Assembly (NCBI GenBank): GCA_016719815.1
Contig: JADJYK010000004.1
Coordinates: 248,001 to 312,000 of the forward strand
Direction: 5' to 3'
From: Chitinophagaceae bacterium
GTDB lineage: Bacteria; Bacteroidota; Bacteroidia; Chitinophagales; Chitinophagaceae
Length of the DNA stretch: 64,000 bases
Made by a program: the position numbers and the translations under genes. This document shows, piece after piece, positions 42,665-53,395 of this stretch; within the stretch, counting starts at the first letter, position 1; each line of letters opens with the position of its first letter. A model generated the notes under the pieces. It did no database searches, had not been told where the DNA came from, and worked only from the letters and a program-made list of their open reading frames with translations.

Positions 42665-43696
42665 ATGCATAAACTTTTTTCGCTGCTATGGCTTGTAGCT
42701 GTGGCAAATGCGGTTTTGGCTGCCGATACTACTCATGTATCCGTTCAAAATTTTAATCTTTCCGATTCTGTAAAAGCAGTTCAATTCCTGGCAGAGTTTT
42801 CTGTTTCATCCATGATAAGCAAAAAGGAGGCTGAAATTGGTATTAAAACCGATTTGGTTTCACTTTCATTTGAAGCTGACCGGAAAGAAAAAGAAATAAC
42901 GTTTGGTTTTCCTGAAGGTGCTCAGATACTTGCGACAGGCGAAGAGGCAGAGCCGGAAAATGATGAAGTGGAATGGAAGTATGACTGGAATGTGAATGAG
43001 AAGTACAAACTGCTGTTGTCTATTGCACAGGATTCTGCCAGCAACTTTATGCTTTACTCAGGATATGTTTTTTTACCAAAGGAAAATAAATGGAAACTAA
43101 TTGCCACTTGTAAAATTCAGGGCCGGTGGAACAGCATACAAAAGCCCTCTGTTTTCTACACAACGGGGAAAAAAAATAAAGTAAATGCTGTCTTTTCTCA
43201 GGCATGGGTACAGCGCAATACCGGAAGCTGGAAAAACATGCTGGACAATAAATCCTCTAACCCTGTTATCAATCTTGCTTCGCACCTGGATAGCCTTACC
43301 CGCCATGCTGCAGAAATATCAATTATTAAAGCTGCAATCGAAAAGGGATTAACTGAAACAAAAGAAAACAAGGATGATGTTTTTTATAAAATAATATTAC
43401 AAGGAACGGGACAGCAGGTGAATATAACAGATACGGTAACTGTTTTCTATAAAGGCACCTTATTCGGAACTGGTGAAATTTTTGACCAGACAAGAGACAA
43501 ACCGGCTACCTTCCCTTTAAACAGACTTATTAGAGGCTGGCAAATTGGCGTTCCGCTATGCAAAGTGGGTGCAACAATTAAACTGGTCATCCCTTCTGCC
43601 CTTGCTTATTCAATTAGAACAAGAGCATCAAAAATTCCTCCTAACAGCATTTTGGTTTTCGAGGTGGAGATTGTTGATATGAAGGCGGCAAACTGA
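42665..43696 (+). CDS. Secreted DUF3472-like/FKBP-type peptidyl-prolyl isomerase fusion
   Basis: A 343-residue protein with a signal peptide (MHKLFSLLWLVAVANAVLA). Residues about 40-200 resemble DUF3472 (WKYDWNVNEKYKLLLSI, MLYSGYVFLP, WKLIATC), a domain of glycan-related proteins. Residues about 240-340 form an FKBP domain (VTVFYKGTLFGTGEIFDQT; LIRGWQIGVPLCKVGATIKLVIPSALAY). The fusion suggests a periplasmic or surface folding factor aimed at glycan-related proteins; this link is inference. Starts 12 bases after the RRM gene. Confidence 0.78.
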   Translation: MHKLFSLLWLVAVANAVLAADTTHVSVQNFNLSDSVKAVQFLAEFSVSSMISKKEAEIGIKTDLVSLSFEADRKEKEITFGFPEGAQILATGEEAEPENDEVEWKYDWNVNEKYKLLLSIAQDSASNFMLYSGYVFLPKENKWKLIATCKIQGRWNSIQKPSVFYTTGKKNKVNAVFSQAWVQRNTGSWKNMLDNKSSNPVINLASHLDSLTRHAAEISIIKAAIEKGLTETKENKDDVFYKIILQGTGQQVNITDTVTVFYKGTLFGTGEIFDQTRDKPATFPLNRLIRGWQIGVPLCKVGATIKLVIPSALAYSIRTRASKIPPNSILVFEVEIVDMKAAN

Positions 43697-43756
43697 TTAC
43701 GCTCAACCTGCATATAGAATATTTTCATTAGCTTTCATGATGTAACATTTTTTCTT

Positions 43757-44951
43757 ATGAAAGCAATGCTTTTTTCTCCATTTTCTTTACAGGCAATATT
43801 TTTTTACATCTGCCCAAAATTATGTAACCCTTCACGAAGACTGCAACTACGGTGGCAGAAGTTATTTTCTTGAAGCCGGCACTTACCGCTATTACCAGAT
43901 GCGTATTGGAAATGATAAACTATCCTGTATACAGATACCACACGGATTCAAAGTAACCATTTATGAAGATGATGAGTTTCGGGGCCGGTCAAAAACATTT
44001 ACATCCAATGTGGCCTGCCTTGACTCTGTATGGAATGATATGGCATCTTCCATTGTTGTGGAAAATTCAAATTACCAGCAGGGCAATCCTTCTGATTATG
44101 TAGTTTTTTACAATGATTGTTATACAAAAGGGTTTTATCGCAGCCTGCGGCCCGGCACATACAAGGGCGATGAACTGGGCGAACTAAAAAATAATATTTC
44201 TTCGTTCTATATTTTTGGCAACCTGCGGGTAAGAGTTTTTGTCAATAATGAAACTGCCAGTGGCTATTACAACACCTTTGAAACGACACAAAGCTGCCTG
44301 GGCAGTATGTATAATGATAAAATCAGTTCCCTGGTTATTGAGTACAAGCCGTACAACAGTGGAGGGAATACAGGCGGAGGTATGAACAATAACGGAAATT
44401 TTGCCACTTTCTATGCTGATTGCAATTACGGAGGTAACGCCATTCGTCTGCAACCTGGTTATTATCCGGGCGAAAAGCTGGGAATTATGAAATATGCAAT
44501 AGCATCAATCCAAATACCATCCAACTTTCAGATAAAAGCTTTCATTAATAATGACAACCTGTATGGTGGATCAAAACTAATAAACACAAAGAGTTCATGC
44601 CTTGATTACAGTATAAAAAATAAGATTGGCTCGCTGGTAGTGGAAGAAAGAAGCGGCTATGGCGGAAATAATAATCTGCCCACAACTGATGCTGTGGTTA
44701 TTTATACGGATGCAAATTACAAAGGACAGTCTTCTTACCTGCTCCCCGGCTCATTCAGTAAAATGACACAGGCAGACGGATTTCCCGCTAAAGCGCTAAG
44801 TTCCCTGCATGTTCCGCCTGGCTTCAGGGTTGTATTATACGAACATGAGAATTTCGGTGGTAAATCGATTACCATTACAGAATCAAGATCGGGATTTAGC
44901 TATTCCAGTTGGAACGATAGGGCCTCTTCAATAAAAGTGTACAGGTATTAA
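43757..44951 (+). CDS. Multi-domain beta/gamma-crystallin protein (5' end frame-broken)
   Basis: About 390 residues with about eight Greek-key motifs forming four beta/gamma-crystallin domains (VTLHEDCNYGG, FKVTIYEDDEFRG, TFYADCNYGG, IYTDANYKG, YEHENFGG). Each domain ends with an N/D-K/R-hydrophobic-S-S Ca-binding-type motif (NDMASSIVV, NDKISSLVI, NDRASSIKV). Start ATG 43757 (MKAMLF) with a hydrophobic leader; an indel at about 43770-43815 separates it from the open frame at 43899. Likely a secreted Ca-binding protein. Stop overlaps that of cutC. Confidence 0.82.
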
Positions 44952-45694
44952 CATTCATTATTTAGTGCATCTCTCAATGCCCTTACATCTTCCGGATGAA
45001 TCGCATTATTGCTATAGCTTTCAGCCGAGTTGACAAAAGCAGGATGAATAAACTCCATACGTGAATTTTCTTTTCCCCTCAATGAAGAATGAAACTCAAT
45101 GCATCCCGTTTTTGCTGCCAGCATTTTTATATTATCTGCCCTTACACCACTGCCCGGCATGATGATAATCCTTCCCTCTGCAGCTTCGTTGAGTGCTGCA
45201 ATAAGCCCGACCCCCTCGGGGGCAGCAGGCTGCTGACCTGAAGTAAGAATTCTTTCACAGCCTATTTGAATTAATTGTTTCATCGCTTCAAATGGTTCTT
45301 TACAACGGTCAAATGCACGGTGAAATGTAATTCGCATCGGATAAGCAGCTTCCACCAATAAACCGTTACGCTTTATGTCAATGGTTCCGTCAGCGTTCAG
45401 CATTCCTATTACAATTCCATCGCAACCCAATTGTTTAAACAGCTTTACGTCACTGAGCATAATTTCAAATTCTTCTTCTGTATAAAGAAAATCACCACCA
45501 CGGGGGCGGATAATCGGGAACAACTGAATGGCAAATTTTTCCCTGCAAAATTGCACGGTGCCGTAAGACGGTGTGGTGCCTCCTTCTGCGAGATTAGCAC
45601 ATAATTCAATTCGGTCTGCCCCGCCTTCAACTGCCGAATTTGTGGTACTGAAGTCAGAAGTAGCTATCTCAATAATGTATCTGGTATTTTCCAT
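44948..45694 (-). CDS. cutC: Copper homeostasis protein CutC
   Basis: A 248-residue CutC TIM-barrel protein starting MENTRYIIEIATSDFS at 45694; the eight codons upstream are not part of the family. Typical segments: GGADRIELCANLAEGG, LFPIIRPRGGDFLYT, RITFHRAFD, ILTSGQ. Its role in copper handling is debated in the literature. Starts one base after the stop of the glycosylasparaginase gene, so both are one unit. Its stop overlaps the convergent crystallin stop. Confidence 0.92.
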   Translation of the reverse strand: MENTRYIIEIATSDFSTTNSAVEGGADRIELCANLAEGGTTPSYGTVQFCREKFAIQLFPIIRPRGGDFLYTEEEFEIMLSDVKLFKQLGCDGIVIGMLNADGTIDIKRNGLLVEAAYPMRITFHRAFDRCKEPFEAMKQLIQIGCERILTSGQQPAAPEGVGLIAALNEAAEGRIIIMPGSGVRADNIKMLAAKTGCIEFHSSLRGKENSRMEFIHPAFVNSAESYSNNAIHPEDVRALRDALNNEC

Positions 45695-45695
45695 A

Positions 45696-46727
45696 TTACT
45701 CCATAATATATTTCGCACTAACCAGCTTTTCTGCCTTTCCGTCCTTTACTGCAAAACTGAACCCCTTGTGAATGGCGTAAGCTCCCACTTGCCCTTTCTT
45801 ATTAATGGCTAGAAACGCAACCTGTATATACTTTGCCTTTTCTTTTTTTATCCTGATAATTTTTTCAACTGTTTTTTTACAGGCAGCTTCTGGAGATAAA
45901 CCATGCCGCATCCATTCCACTACCGAATGTGAGCCAGCCACCCGTATCACATCTTCGCCCTGGCCAGTAGCCACACAGGCACCCACTTCATTATCAACAA
46001 AAAGCCCGGCACCAATAATTGGTGAATCACCCACCCTTCCACGCATTTTAAACCCGGCACCGCTTGTGGTACAACTGCCGCTCAGGTTACCATTCATATC
46101 CATCGCCAGCATACCGATGGTATCATGATTCCATTCACCAGTTTCAAGTTTTGCCGGGGCAAAGGGGCCATGTCCTGTTTGTTTATTTTCAACATTAATT
46201 GCCGGCGGTTTGTATTGAGAATTTTTCAGCCAGTTATTGTACGCTTCTTTCGCAGCATCAGATAATTTCTGCTCTTCAAGCGGGAATCCTTCAGCAATGG
46301 CAAACTGCTGAGCTCCTTCACCAACCAACATGACATGGGGGGTTTTTTCCATCACCCTCCTGGCTACCGAAACCGGGTGTTTTATGCGTTCAAGAAAAGC
46401 TACACTGCCACAGTTGAAATGCTCATCCATGATACAGGAGTCAAGGGTAACAAATCCGTCACGGTCAGGATTGGCACCTAATCCCACGCAACAATTCTGA
46501 GAAGCCTCAGTAACCATCACTCCCTTTTCAACAGCATCCAAAGCCCTCCCACCCATCTTTAAAACCTCCCAGGCAACTTTATTGGCATCCAGCCCGGCAT
46601 CCCAGGTAGAGATGACCACAGGCTTACCTTTTATTGGTTGAATTTCCGATGCTGAGATCGCTCTCCCAAACAATAAACCGGCAGAACCCAGTGCCGAGGA
46701 TTTAATGAATCGTCTTCTGTTGAACAT
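45696..46727 (-). CDS. Tat-exported N(4)-(beta-N-acetylglucosaminyl)-L-asparaginase
   Basis: Glycosylasparaginase/asparaginase-2 family; splits the GlcNAc-Asn bond of N-glycoproteins after protein digestion. Start taken at MFNRRRFIKSSALG (46727), a twin-arginine signal, rather than a longer frame upstream. The autocleavage nucleophile Thr is in HDTIGMLAMD near residue 194, and GRVGDSPIIGAGLF and ATGQGE follow. Complete, about 343 residues. Cotranscribed with cutC. Confidence 0.92.
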   Translation of the reverse strand: MFNRRRFIKSSALGSAGLLFGRAISASEIQPIKGKPVVISTWDAGLDANKVAWEVLKMGGRALDAVEKGVMVTEASQNCCVGLGANPDRDGFVTLDSCIMDEHFNCGSVAFLERIKHPVSVARRVMEKTPHVMLVGEGAQQFAIAEGFPLEEQKLSDAAKEAYNNWLKNSQYKPPAINVENKQTGHGPFAPAKLETGEWNHDTIGMLAMDMNGNLSGSCTTSGAGFKMRGRVGDSPIIGAGLFVDNEVGACVATGQGEDVIRVAGSHSVVEWMRHGLSPEAACKKTVEKIIRIKKEKAKYIQVAFLAINKKGQVGAYAIHKGFSFAVKDGKAEKLVSAKYIME

Positions 46728-46807
46728 GTTATTGCAATAATCTGCCGAAATTAAAACATTCAAATTCAATAGCATTAAAACATTAACAAAATCTATGAAT
46801 ATCAAAA

Positions 46808-46838
46808 TTGATGTTTAAACATTGATTGATTATCTTTG
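46808..46838 (+). promoter_or_regulatory. Candidate promoter of the FMN reductase-pirin unit
   Basis: TATCTTTG at 46831-46838 matches the TAnnTTTG -7 box, with an ATTG at 46807-46810 about 20 bases upstream. The start codon is 18 bases further. Confidence 0.5.
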
Positions 46839-46855
46839 TATCCTAAACTTAAGAA

Positions 46856-47404
46856 ATGAAAATAGAAATTATATCAGGAAGTCCACGCAATGGTAGTGTA
46901 ACGCACAGAGCAGCCCTTTATCTGAATGAATGGTTTTCCAAAAATACATCTCATTCAACAGACATTATTTCTTTACAGGAATGGCAGGTGCCACCCATTG
47001 AATCCGTTTGGACATCGCCTGATAAAGCTCCGGAAAACCTGAGGCATTTGGCCGAAAGAGTTTTTCAGGCAAATGCTTTCATTTTGGTAACACCGGAATA
47101 CAACGGCAGCTACTCTCCTGCCCTGAAAAATCTGCTGGATCATTTCCCCAAGCAATTACATAAACCTTTTGGCATTGCAACCGCATCACCGGGTGCAATG
47201 GGAGGGATAAGGGCATCACAGCAATTATTATTGCTAGTCCCTGCCCTTCTTGGCATTGCATCACCTAACATGCTGATCATACCTGCAGTGGATAAGAAGT
47301 TTAATGAAGATGGTACTTTAGCCGACGATAGTTTCCTGAATGCGATTCATACTTTTACCACTGAGTTCTTATGGCTGGCTGAACGCTTAACAAACAATAA
47401 ATAA
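46856..47404 (+). CDS. NADPH-dependent FMN reductase
   Basis: A 182-residue flavodoxin-fold reductase: GSPRNGSVTHR (FMN phosphate site) at residue 8 and TPEYNGSYSPALKNLLDHF near residue 80. It reduces FMN, quinones or azo compounds with NADPH. Intact, followed by the pirin gene after 14 bases. Confidence 0.9.
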   Translation: MKIEIISGSPRNGSVTHRAALYLNEWFSKNTSHSTDIISLQEWQVPPIESVWTSPDKAPENLRHLAERVFQANAFILVTPEYNGSYSPALKNLLDHFPKQLHKPFGIATASPGAMGGIRASQQLLLLVPALLGIASPNMLIIPAVDKKFNEDGTLADDSFLNAIHTFTTEFLWLAERLTNNK

Positions 47405-47418
47405 AAAGGAGTATAAAA

Positions 47419-48293
47419 ATGAAACCACTAAGAACAATTGAAGCAATTATAGCACCTCCCCCTGCACACATGGTTGGAGATGGTTTCAGGGTACATGGTT
47501 TTTTCCCCGGCGGAAAAATTGGCAAACAAAGAATGAGTCCCTTTTTCCTGATGGACTATAATTCTAAAATTGATTTTCCACCTGCAGACAATCCCCGTGG
47601 GGTAGGTGTGCATCCGCACAGGGGCTTTGAAACAGTAACCATTGCTTATCATGGCAAAATTGCCCACCACGACAGTGCCGGACACAGCGGAGTGATAAGC
47701 GAAGGCGATGTACAGTGGATGACAGCGGCATCAGGTGTATTGCACAAAGAATATCATGAAGAAGAATTCAGCCTGAAAGGCGGTGCTTTTCAGATGGTGC
47801 AACTGTGGGTTAATCTGCCTGCAAAGTATAAAATGACTGCACCTAAATACCAGGAAATTCCCAATGCAACGATGGGAAAACATTTGCTGGATGATGGCAA
47901 TAGTTATATTGAAGTAATCGCCGGTGAATACAATGGAACAAAGGGCCTGCCACCACTTTTACTACAGTCCACCTGCAAAATGCAAAACTAAAAAAAGGCG
48001 TTTCGGCTTCATTCAGCTTCCCTTCAAACTACAATACAGGAATGCTGCTTATAAAAGGCAGTGCAGTAATAAATGGCAGCAGTGTCAGCACCGACCAATT
48101 CGTTCTTTTTAATAATGAAGGAGAACAAATAAACATTGAAGCAACTGAAGATGCCACAATTCTGGTTCTTTCAGGCGAACCGATAGATGAACCCATTGCA
48201 CAATACGGCCCTTTCCTGATGAATACATGGCAGGAAATTGAACAGGCCATTCAGGATGTGAATACCGGAAAATTTGGAGTACTGGAAGATTAG
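47419..48293 (+). CDS. Pirin family protein (frame broken by one indel)
   Basis: Bicupin of the pirin family. Metal ligands are visible in VHPHRGFETV and HDSAGHSGVI near residues 65-95 and VLHKEYHEEEF near 110. A missing C near 47942-47950 changes the frame; corrected it reads KGPATTFTTVHLQNAKLKKG, then the C-terminal cupin (VSTDQFVLFNNEGEQI; LVLSGEPIDEPIAQYGPF). About 291 residues. Pirins act as quercetinases or redox-sensing regulators; role here unknown. Confidence 0.9.
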
Positions 48294-48324
48294 TTAACTG
48301 TACAGATTTAGCCAGAAGCAATAT

Positions 48325-48808
48325 TTATGACTCCTGGCTATTTCTTTTTTCTATGAACTTTTCGAGGCTCTTTCTCGCATTCTGCTGAATACGTTTCTTC
48401 ATAAAGTTTGTCCAGCCAAAAATACTCCCTTCCAGCCTAAAGCCTGGGCGGCCCATTTACTTAATTTAAAGGCATCGCTGTGTTCGATAATTATGCCGTC
48501 TTTCAACCGCATATGTGCTTTAATATGGTTAACCACTTTACGGCCGGTTTTTGAAAAAATATAACTGGCTGTCCAATTGCAGGTGGCATATTCCTCATCA
48601 AGCAATTGGATGTTTGAAAAACTGAGCCTGAAATCAAAAGCATTGCGGCAGAGCATTTCCCACATGGCTTTCACATCATCGCCTTCCAGCAGACCAAAGG
48701 CCGGGTCGCTGAAAACAATATCATCGCTCAGGCAACTGTTCATCGTTTGGTGGTCGAGTTTTTGAAAAGCAGATAAAACTTTTCAATAATCTTCGCATTC
48801 GTTTGCAT
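48325..48808 (-). CDS. Nuclear transport factor 2-like (SnoaL-type) protein (frame broken by two indels)
   Basis: About 160 residues of the NTF2-like fold. ATG at 48808 begins MQTNAKIIEKF; one indel near 48780 leads to FQKLDHQTMNSCLSDDIVF, and another near 48415 leads to FFGWTNFMKKRIQQNA at the C-terminus. The core DDIVFSDPAFGLLEGDDVKAMW is typical. Often binds small hydrophobic ligands; function unknown. Confidence 0.78.
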
Positions 48809-48857
48809 AAATTAACTGGTGGTTATTGGCTAAATTAGCACAATAAAACTAAAGACA

Positions 48858-51174
48858 ATGCGGTTCCTCTTTACGATTTGCCTGCTTTTTGCAGCCACCA
48901 TCATTTTTTCACAAGAAATAAATATTATTCCGAAACCGGTTGAAATAATGAAAGCGGACGGCACTTTCTTATTGACAAGAGAAACATTGATAGTGTGCGA
49001 TGAAAAGATAGAAGATGCTGCACTCTTTCTTAAAGATTATCTGAATACACAATACAGTTTGCAACTGCAACTGGCCAGGCACAACAGAGAATCTAAAAAT
49101 GCAATTTTGCTTATTAATGGTGAAGACCAGGATAAAAAAGGACTCTACGAACTTGCCTGCGACAAAAATGGGGTAGTGATTGGTGGTGACACAGAAGGTG
49201 TATTCTACGGTATTCAAACCTTCATTCAATTACTGCCAGCAACAAACCCGAAACTCAAAACCCAAAACCTGCAAATACCTCAACTCACAATCTTTGACTA
49301 TCCCCGCTTCGCCTACCGCGGCATGCACCTCGATTGCAGCCGCCATTTCTGGCCGGTTGATTTCATTAAGAAATACATAGACTACCTGGCCCTGCACAAA
49401 CTCAACACTTTTCACTGGCACCTGACTGATGACCAGGGCTGGCGTATAGAAATTAAAAAATATCCAAAGCTTATTTCTATAGGTGGCTGGCGTAATGGTA
49501 CTATCATAGGCCGCTATCCCGGATCCGGAAATGACGGATTAAAATATGGTGGCCATTATACACAGGAACAAATAAAGGAAATTGTTAAGTATGCAGCCGA
49601 CCGTTACATTACCGTTCTCCCTGAAATCGAAATGCCTGCTCATGCCTCGGCGGCAATTGCGGCTTATCCTGAACTCAGTTGTTTCCCGGATGAACAGACT
49701 ATAAACTTCTATCCCAAACAATGTGCCTGGAGTGGCGATAAAAACGGCAAACAGGTACAGCAAACATGGGGAGTGTTTGATGATGTGTTCTGCGCCGGAC
49801 AGGAAAATACTTTCAATTTTATGCAAGATGTGATGGATGAAGTGCTGGCTCTCTTTCCTTCAAAATACATACATGTAGGGGGTGATGAATGCCCGAAAGA
49901 AAACTGGAAACGATGCCCCAAATGCCAGCAGCGTATCAAAGACAATAAGCTTAAAGATGAACATGAACTGCAGAGCTATTTCATTCAGCGGATGGAAAAA
50001 TACCTGAACAACAAAGGACGTACGCTTATTGGTTGGGATGAAATACTCGAAGGTGGTCTTGCCCCCAATGCGGTGGTGATGAGTTGGCGGGGCGAAGCAG
50101 GCGGCATAGAAGCGGCAAAACAAAATCATGATGTGATAATGACACCGGGCAACCCGGTTTATTTCGATTTCAGCCAAAGTGAAAATGAAGACAGTGTAAC
50201 CATTGGCGGTTTCAATCCCATTGAGAAAGTATTTGCTTATAATCCTGTACCCAAAGAACTGAATGCCGAACAGGCCAAGCATATACTTGGTGCACAGGCC
50301 AATCTGTGGACAGAGTATATAGATAACACTAAGAAAGTAGAGTACATGATTTTCCCCGTATGGCAGCACTAAGTGAAGTGTTGTGGAGCAAGAAGGAGAA
50401 CAAGGATTATAAAGATTTTGAAAAAGATTGGCAGGACAATTTAAAAGATATGATTTATGGAAAGCAAATTACAGTAAGGCGTTTTATGATTTGAAGGCAA
50501 CAGTTACCCCTGATGAATTTAATGATGGAGTAAAGTGGAAAATTGAAACAAACTTCAAAGACGGATTTATTGGCTACACACAAACAAAAGGGGCTAATAC
50601 TCCAAAACTATATACAAAACCTTTACAAATAAAAAAATCTGATAGTAAGCAGGTCTGCTTATTTGTTGGTAACAAGCCGATTTCTTGTGTTAATCAAACA
50701 TTCCACTTCTCCAAAGCCACCGGCAAGAAAATCACACTCACAACATCCCCATCCGGCAAATATCCCGGCGATGGCGCATTCACTTTGGTAAACGGGGTGA
50801 TTAATGAAAAAGGCATAGCCAAAAGCAAGGAGTTTCTCGGCTTTAGCGGTACTGATTGTGAAGCCATCATTGATTTAATAAAACCTGATACTATCAGTAA
50901 AGTGGTTGTACATGGCCTGCGCCAGGAAGGTAGCTGGATTTGGCAACCGCAAACACTAGAAGTTTTTGTACCGGATGATGCCGGCGAATGGAAATCCCTT
51001 GGCACTACCAGTGAATTTGCGGGAAAACAAATGGCACTATGACTTTTTCTTTCAAATCTGTCAAAACACAAACGGTTAAAGTGCTGATTAAGAACTGGGG
51101 CCAAATACCAAAAAGAGAATCCAGGGGCTGGAAACAAAGCCTGGTTATTTGTTAATGAAATTGAGGTGAACTAG
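48858..51174 (+). CDS. Beta-N-acetylhexosaminidase, GH20 (frame broken by indels)
   Basis: Exo-hexosaminidase releasing terminal GlcNAc or GalNAc. Signal peptide, N-terminal GH20b domain (GIQTFIQLLP), TIM barrel from about residue 150 with the catalytic pair D343-E344 in HVGGDECPKENW. Indels near 50350, 50420 and 51038 cut it into open frames 48858-50372 and 50428-51042 plus a tail to 51174; across them it reads FPRMAALSEVLWSKKENKDY, LAGQFKRYDLWKANYSKAF, and it ends AGNKAWLFVNEIEVN. About 770 residues in total with a C-terminal F5/8-like domain. Confidence 0.9.
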
Positions 51175-51242
51175 TTTTAAAGTATTTATCCAAAAACTGC
51201 ATTAACCAGCAAAAAACCGCATAACCCTTCATTATAAAATTT

Positions 51243-51250
51243 TACATTTG
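51243..51250 (+). promoter_or_regulatory. Candidate -7 box before nagB
   Basis: TACATTTG fits TAnnTTTG. It overlaps the first possible start (GTG 51250), which argues for the ATG at 51271 as the true start. Confidence 0.45.
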
Positions 51251-51270
51251 TGAAGAAAAATAATAAGCAA

Positions 51271-53198
51271 ATGGCACAGAAAGCTGCAACAATTGATCTC
51301 ACCGACAGTTTTGAAAAAATACCAGTAAAGATTTTTAATACCCCGAAGGATGGGTCCCTCTTCGTAGCAAAACAGATTGCTGGTATTATCAGGGAAAAAC
51401 AGAAGAAAAAAGAAAAATGTGTGCTTGGACTTGCAACCGGCTCCACCCCTATTACCCTGTATGCAGAACTGGTGCGCATGCACAAGGAAGAGAAATTAAG
51501 TTTCAAAAATGTTATCACTTTCAACCTCGATGAGTACTACCCGATTGATAACGACGCCCTGCAAAGCTATAATCGCTTCATGCGGGTAAACCTGTTTAAC
51601 CACATCGACATTAATCCTAAAAACATACACATCCCCAATGGGGAAATAAACAAAGATGATATTAAGGAGCATTGCCGCCAGTATGAAAAAATGATTAAGG
51701 AAGCAGGCGAAATTGATGTGCAGATACTGGGGATTGGTGTTAACGGTCACATAGGTTTCAATGAACCCGGCTCCGGATTAATTTCTAAAACAAGATTAAC
51801 CACATTGGCCAATTCTACCAGGATTGCTAATGCGTATGAGTTTGCCAATATCTCGCAGGTTCCCCGGCTCGCTATTACGATGGGTATAAGCACCATTATG
51901 CAATCAAAAAAAGTATTGCTGATGGCATGGGGCAATTCAAAAGCCCCGGTCGTTAAAAGCAGTTGAAGAAGATGATACAGAATTCGTACCGGCATCATTA
52001 CTGCAAAACCATGACGATGTAACCTTCGTTGTAGATAACGCTGCTGCTGCTGAATTAACCCGCATCAAATCGCCATGGCTTACAGGTGATTGCGACTGGA
52101 CCGAGAAAATGATTAAAAAAGGCGGTGGTTAATATGGCACTGAAGTTAAAAAAGCCTGTACTCAGTCTTACCAATACCGACTACAACGAATATGGCTTAA
52201 GCGACCTCTTAGTTGAAAAAGGAGAAGCCTATGAAATAAATCTTCAGGTTTATTACATGTTGCGTGACTCAATTACCGGCTGGCCCGGAGGAAAGCCTGA
52301 TGTTGATTTACCTACACACCCGGAACGGTCAACTCCTTATCCCAAAAAAGTGGTAATTTTTTCACCACACCCCGATGATGATATCATTAGTATGGGGGGC
52401 ACATTTCAGCGGTTACATGACCAGGGCCATGACGTGCATGTCGGGTATCAAACCAGTGGCAACATAGCTGTAACTGATGAGTTTGTGACCCGTTTTCTTG
52501 ATTTCGCTGTAGGGTTTGAACAGATTGCAGGAATAGACACAAGCAAATCTGGAAAAATTCTCGATAATGCCCGCAAATTTATTGCGAAGAAAAAATCGAA
52601 CCAGGTTGATACCCCGGTTATCCGTGCCATAAAAGGATTGATACGCCAGGGCGAGGCAAAGGCTACCTGCCGCTATATTGGTATTAAAGAAGAGAATGTG
52701 CATTTCATGAACCTTCCGTTTTACGAAACAGGTACTATTGAGAAAAAACCGATGAGTGATAAAGATGTGAAGGTGACAATGGAAATGCTGCGAAAAATAA
52801 AACCGCACCAGGTATATTGCGCTGGTGATTTTGCAGATCCACACGGTACACACAAAGTTTGTTTTAATGTGGTGCTTGAAGCCTTAAAACGAATTAAAGC
52901 GGCTGGCGATGTTTGGATCAGCGACTGCTGGCTCTGGCTCTATAAAGGGGCCTGGCAGGAATGGAATGTTGAAGAAATTGAAATGGCCATACCCATGAGT
53001 CCTGATCAGGTACTGAAGAAAAGAAACGGCATTTTCATTCATCAATCGCAGAAAGATATGGTACCCTTCCAGGGTAGCGATTCACGGGAATTCTGGCAAA
53101 GAGCTGAAGAAAGAAATGCCGCCACAGCGGCACTGTATGCCGACCTTGGTCTTACACACTATGCAGCAATGGAGGCATTTGTAAAGTATCAGTATTGA
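51271..53198 (+). CDS. nagB: Glucosamine-6-phosphate deaminase fused to a PIG-L-type deacetylase domain (frame broken by indels)
   Basis: NagB N-terminal domain (LGLATGSTPITLYAELV at about residue 50, NLDEYYPI, GVNGHIGFNEPG) for GlcN-6-P to fructose-6-P plus ammonia. The C-terminal half is a PIG-L/LmbE-like domain with the metal motif SPHPDDDIISMGG and VYCAGDFADPHGTHKVC. Indels near 51950 and 52112-52118 split the open frames at 51250-51966 and 52125-53198. The fusion is about 640 residues, a Bacteroidota arrangement. With the GH20 gene just upstream it would handle amino sugars. Confidence 0.92.
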
Positions 53199-53221
53199 TA
53201 ATAATCGTTCGGAAAAAGAAA

Positions 53222-53250
53222 AAGCCTCCACTGAAACTGGAGGCTTTTTT
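53222..53250. terminator. Bidirectional terminator between nagB and tRNA-Arg
   Basis: AAGCCTCCA and TGGAGGCTT form a 9-base stem with a CTGAAAC loop. T-runs follow on both strands, so it can serve nagB (+) and the tRNA gene (-). Confidence 0.85.
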
Positions 53251-53252
53251 CG

Positions 53253-53326
53253 TGACCCCGTCAGGATTCAAACCTGAAACCTTTTGATCCGTAGTCAAAT
53301 GCTCTATTCAATTGAGCTACGGGGCC
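53253..53326 (-). tRNA. tRNA-Arg (anticodon ACG)
   Basis: A 74-base cloverleaf: acceptor GGCCCCG with CGGGGTC, D-arm GCTC...GAGC, anticodon stem TTTGA/TCAAA around loop CTACGGA (ACG), T-arm TCAGG TTTGAAT CCTGA. CCA is not encoded. Reads CGU codons and, when A34 is deaminated, CGC and CGA. Confidence 0.95.
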
Positions 53327-53395
53327 ATCAATAATGGGGCTGCAAATATAGGGCAAAATACCAAGTTACACAAGAGGTTTCTGCAGAGGTTTCTT

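Noticed and set aside
51250..51270. Earlier GTG start for nagB
   Set aside because: It overlaps a promoter -7 box and adds non-conserved residues; ATG at 51271 fits better.
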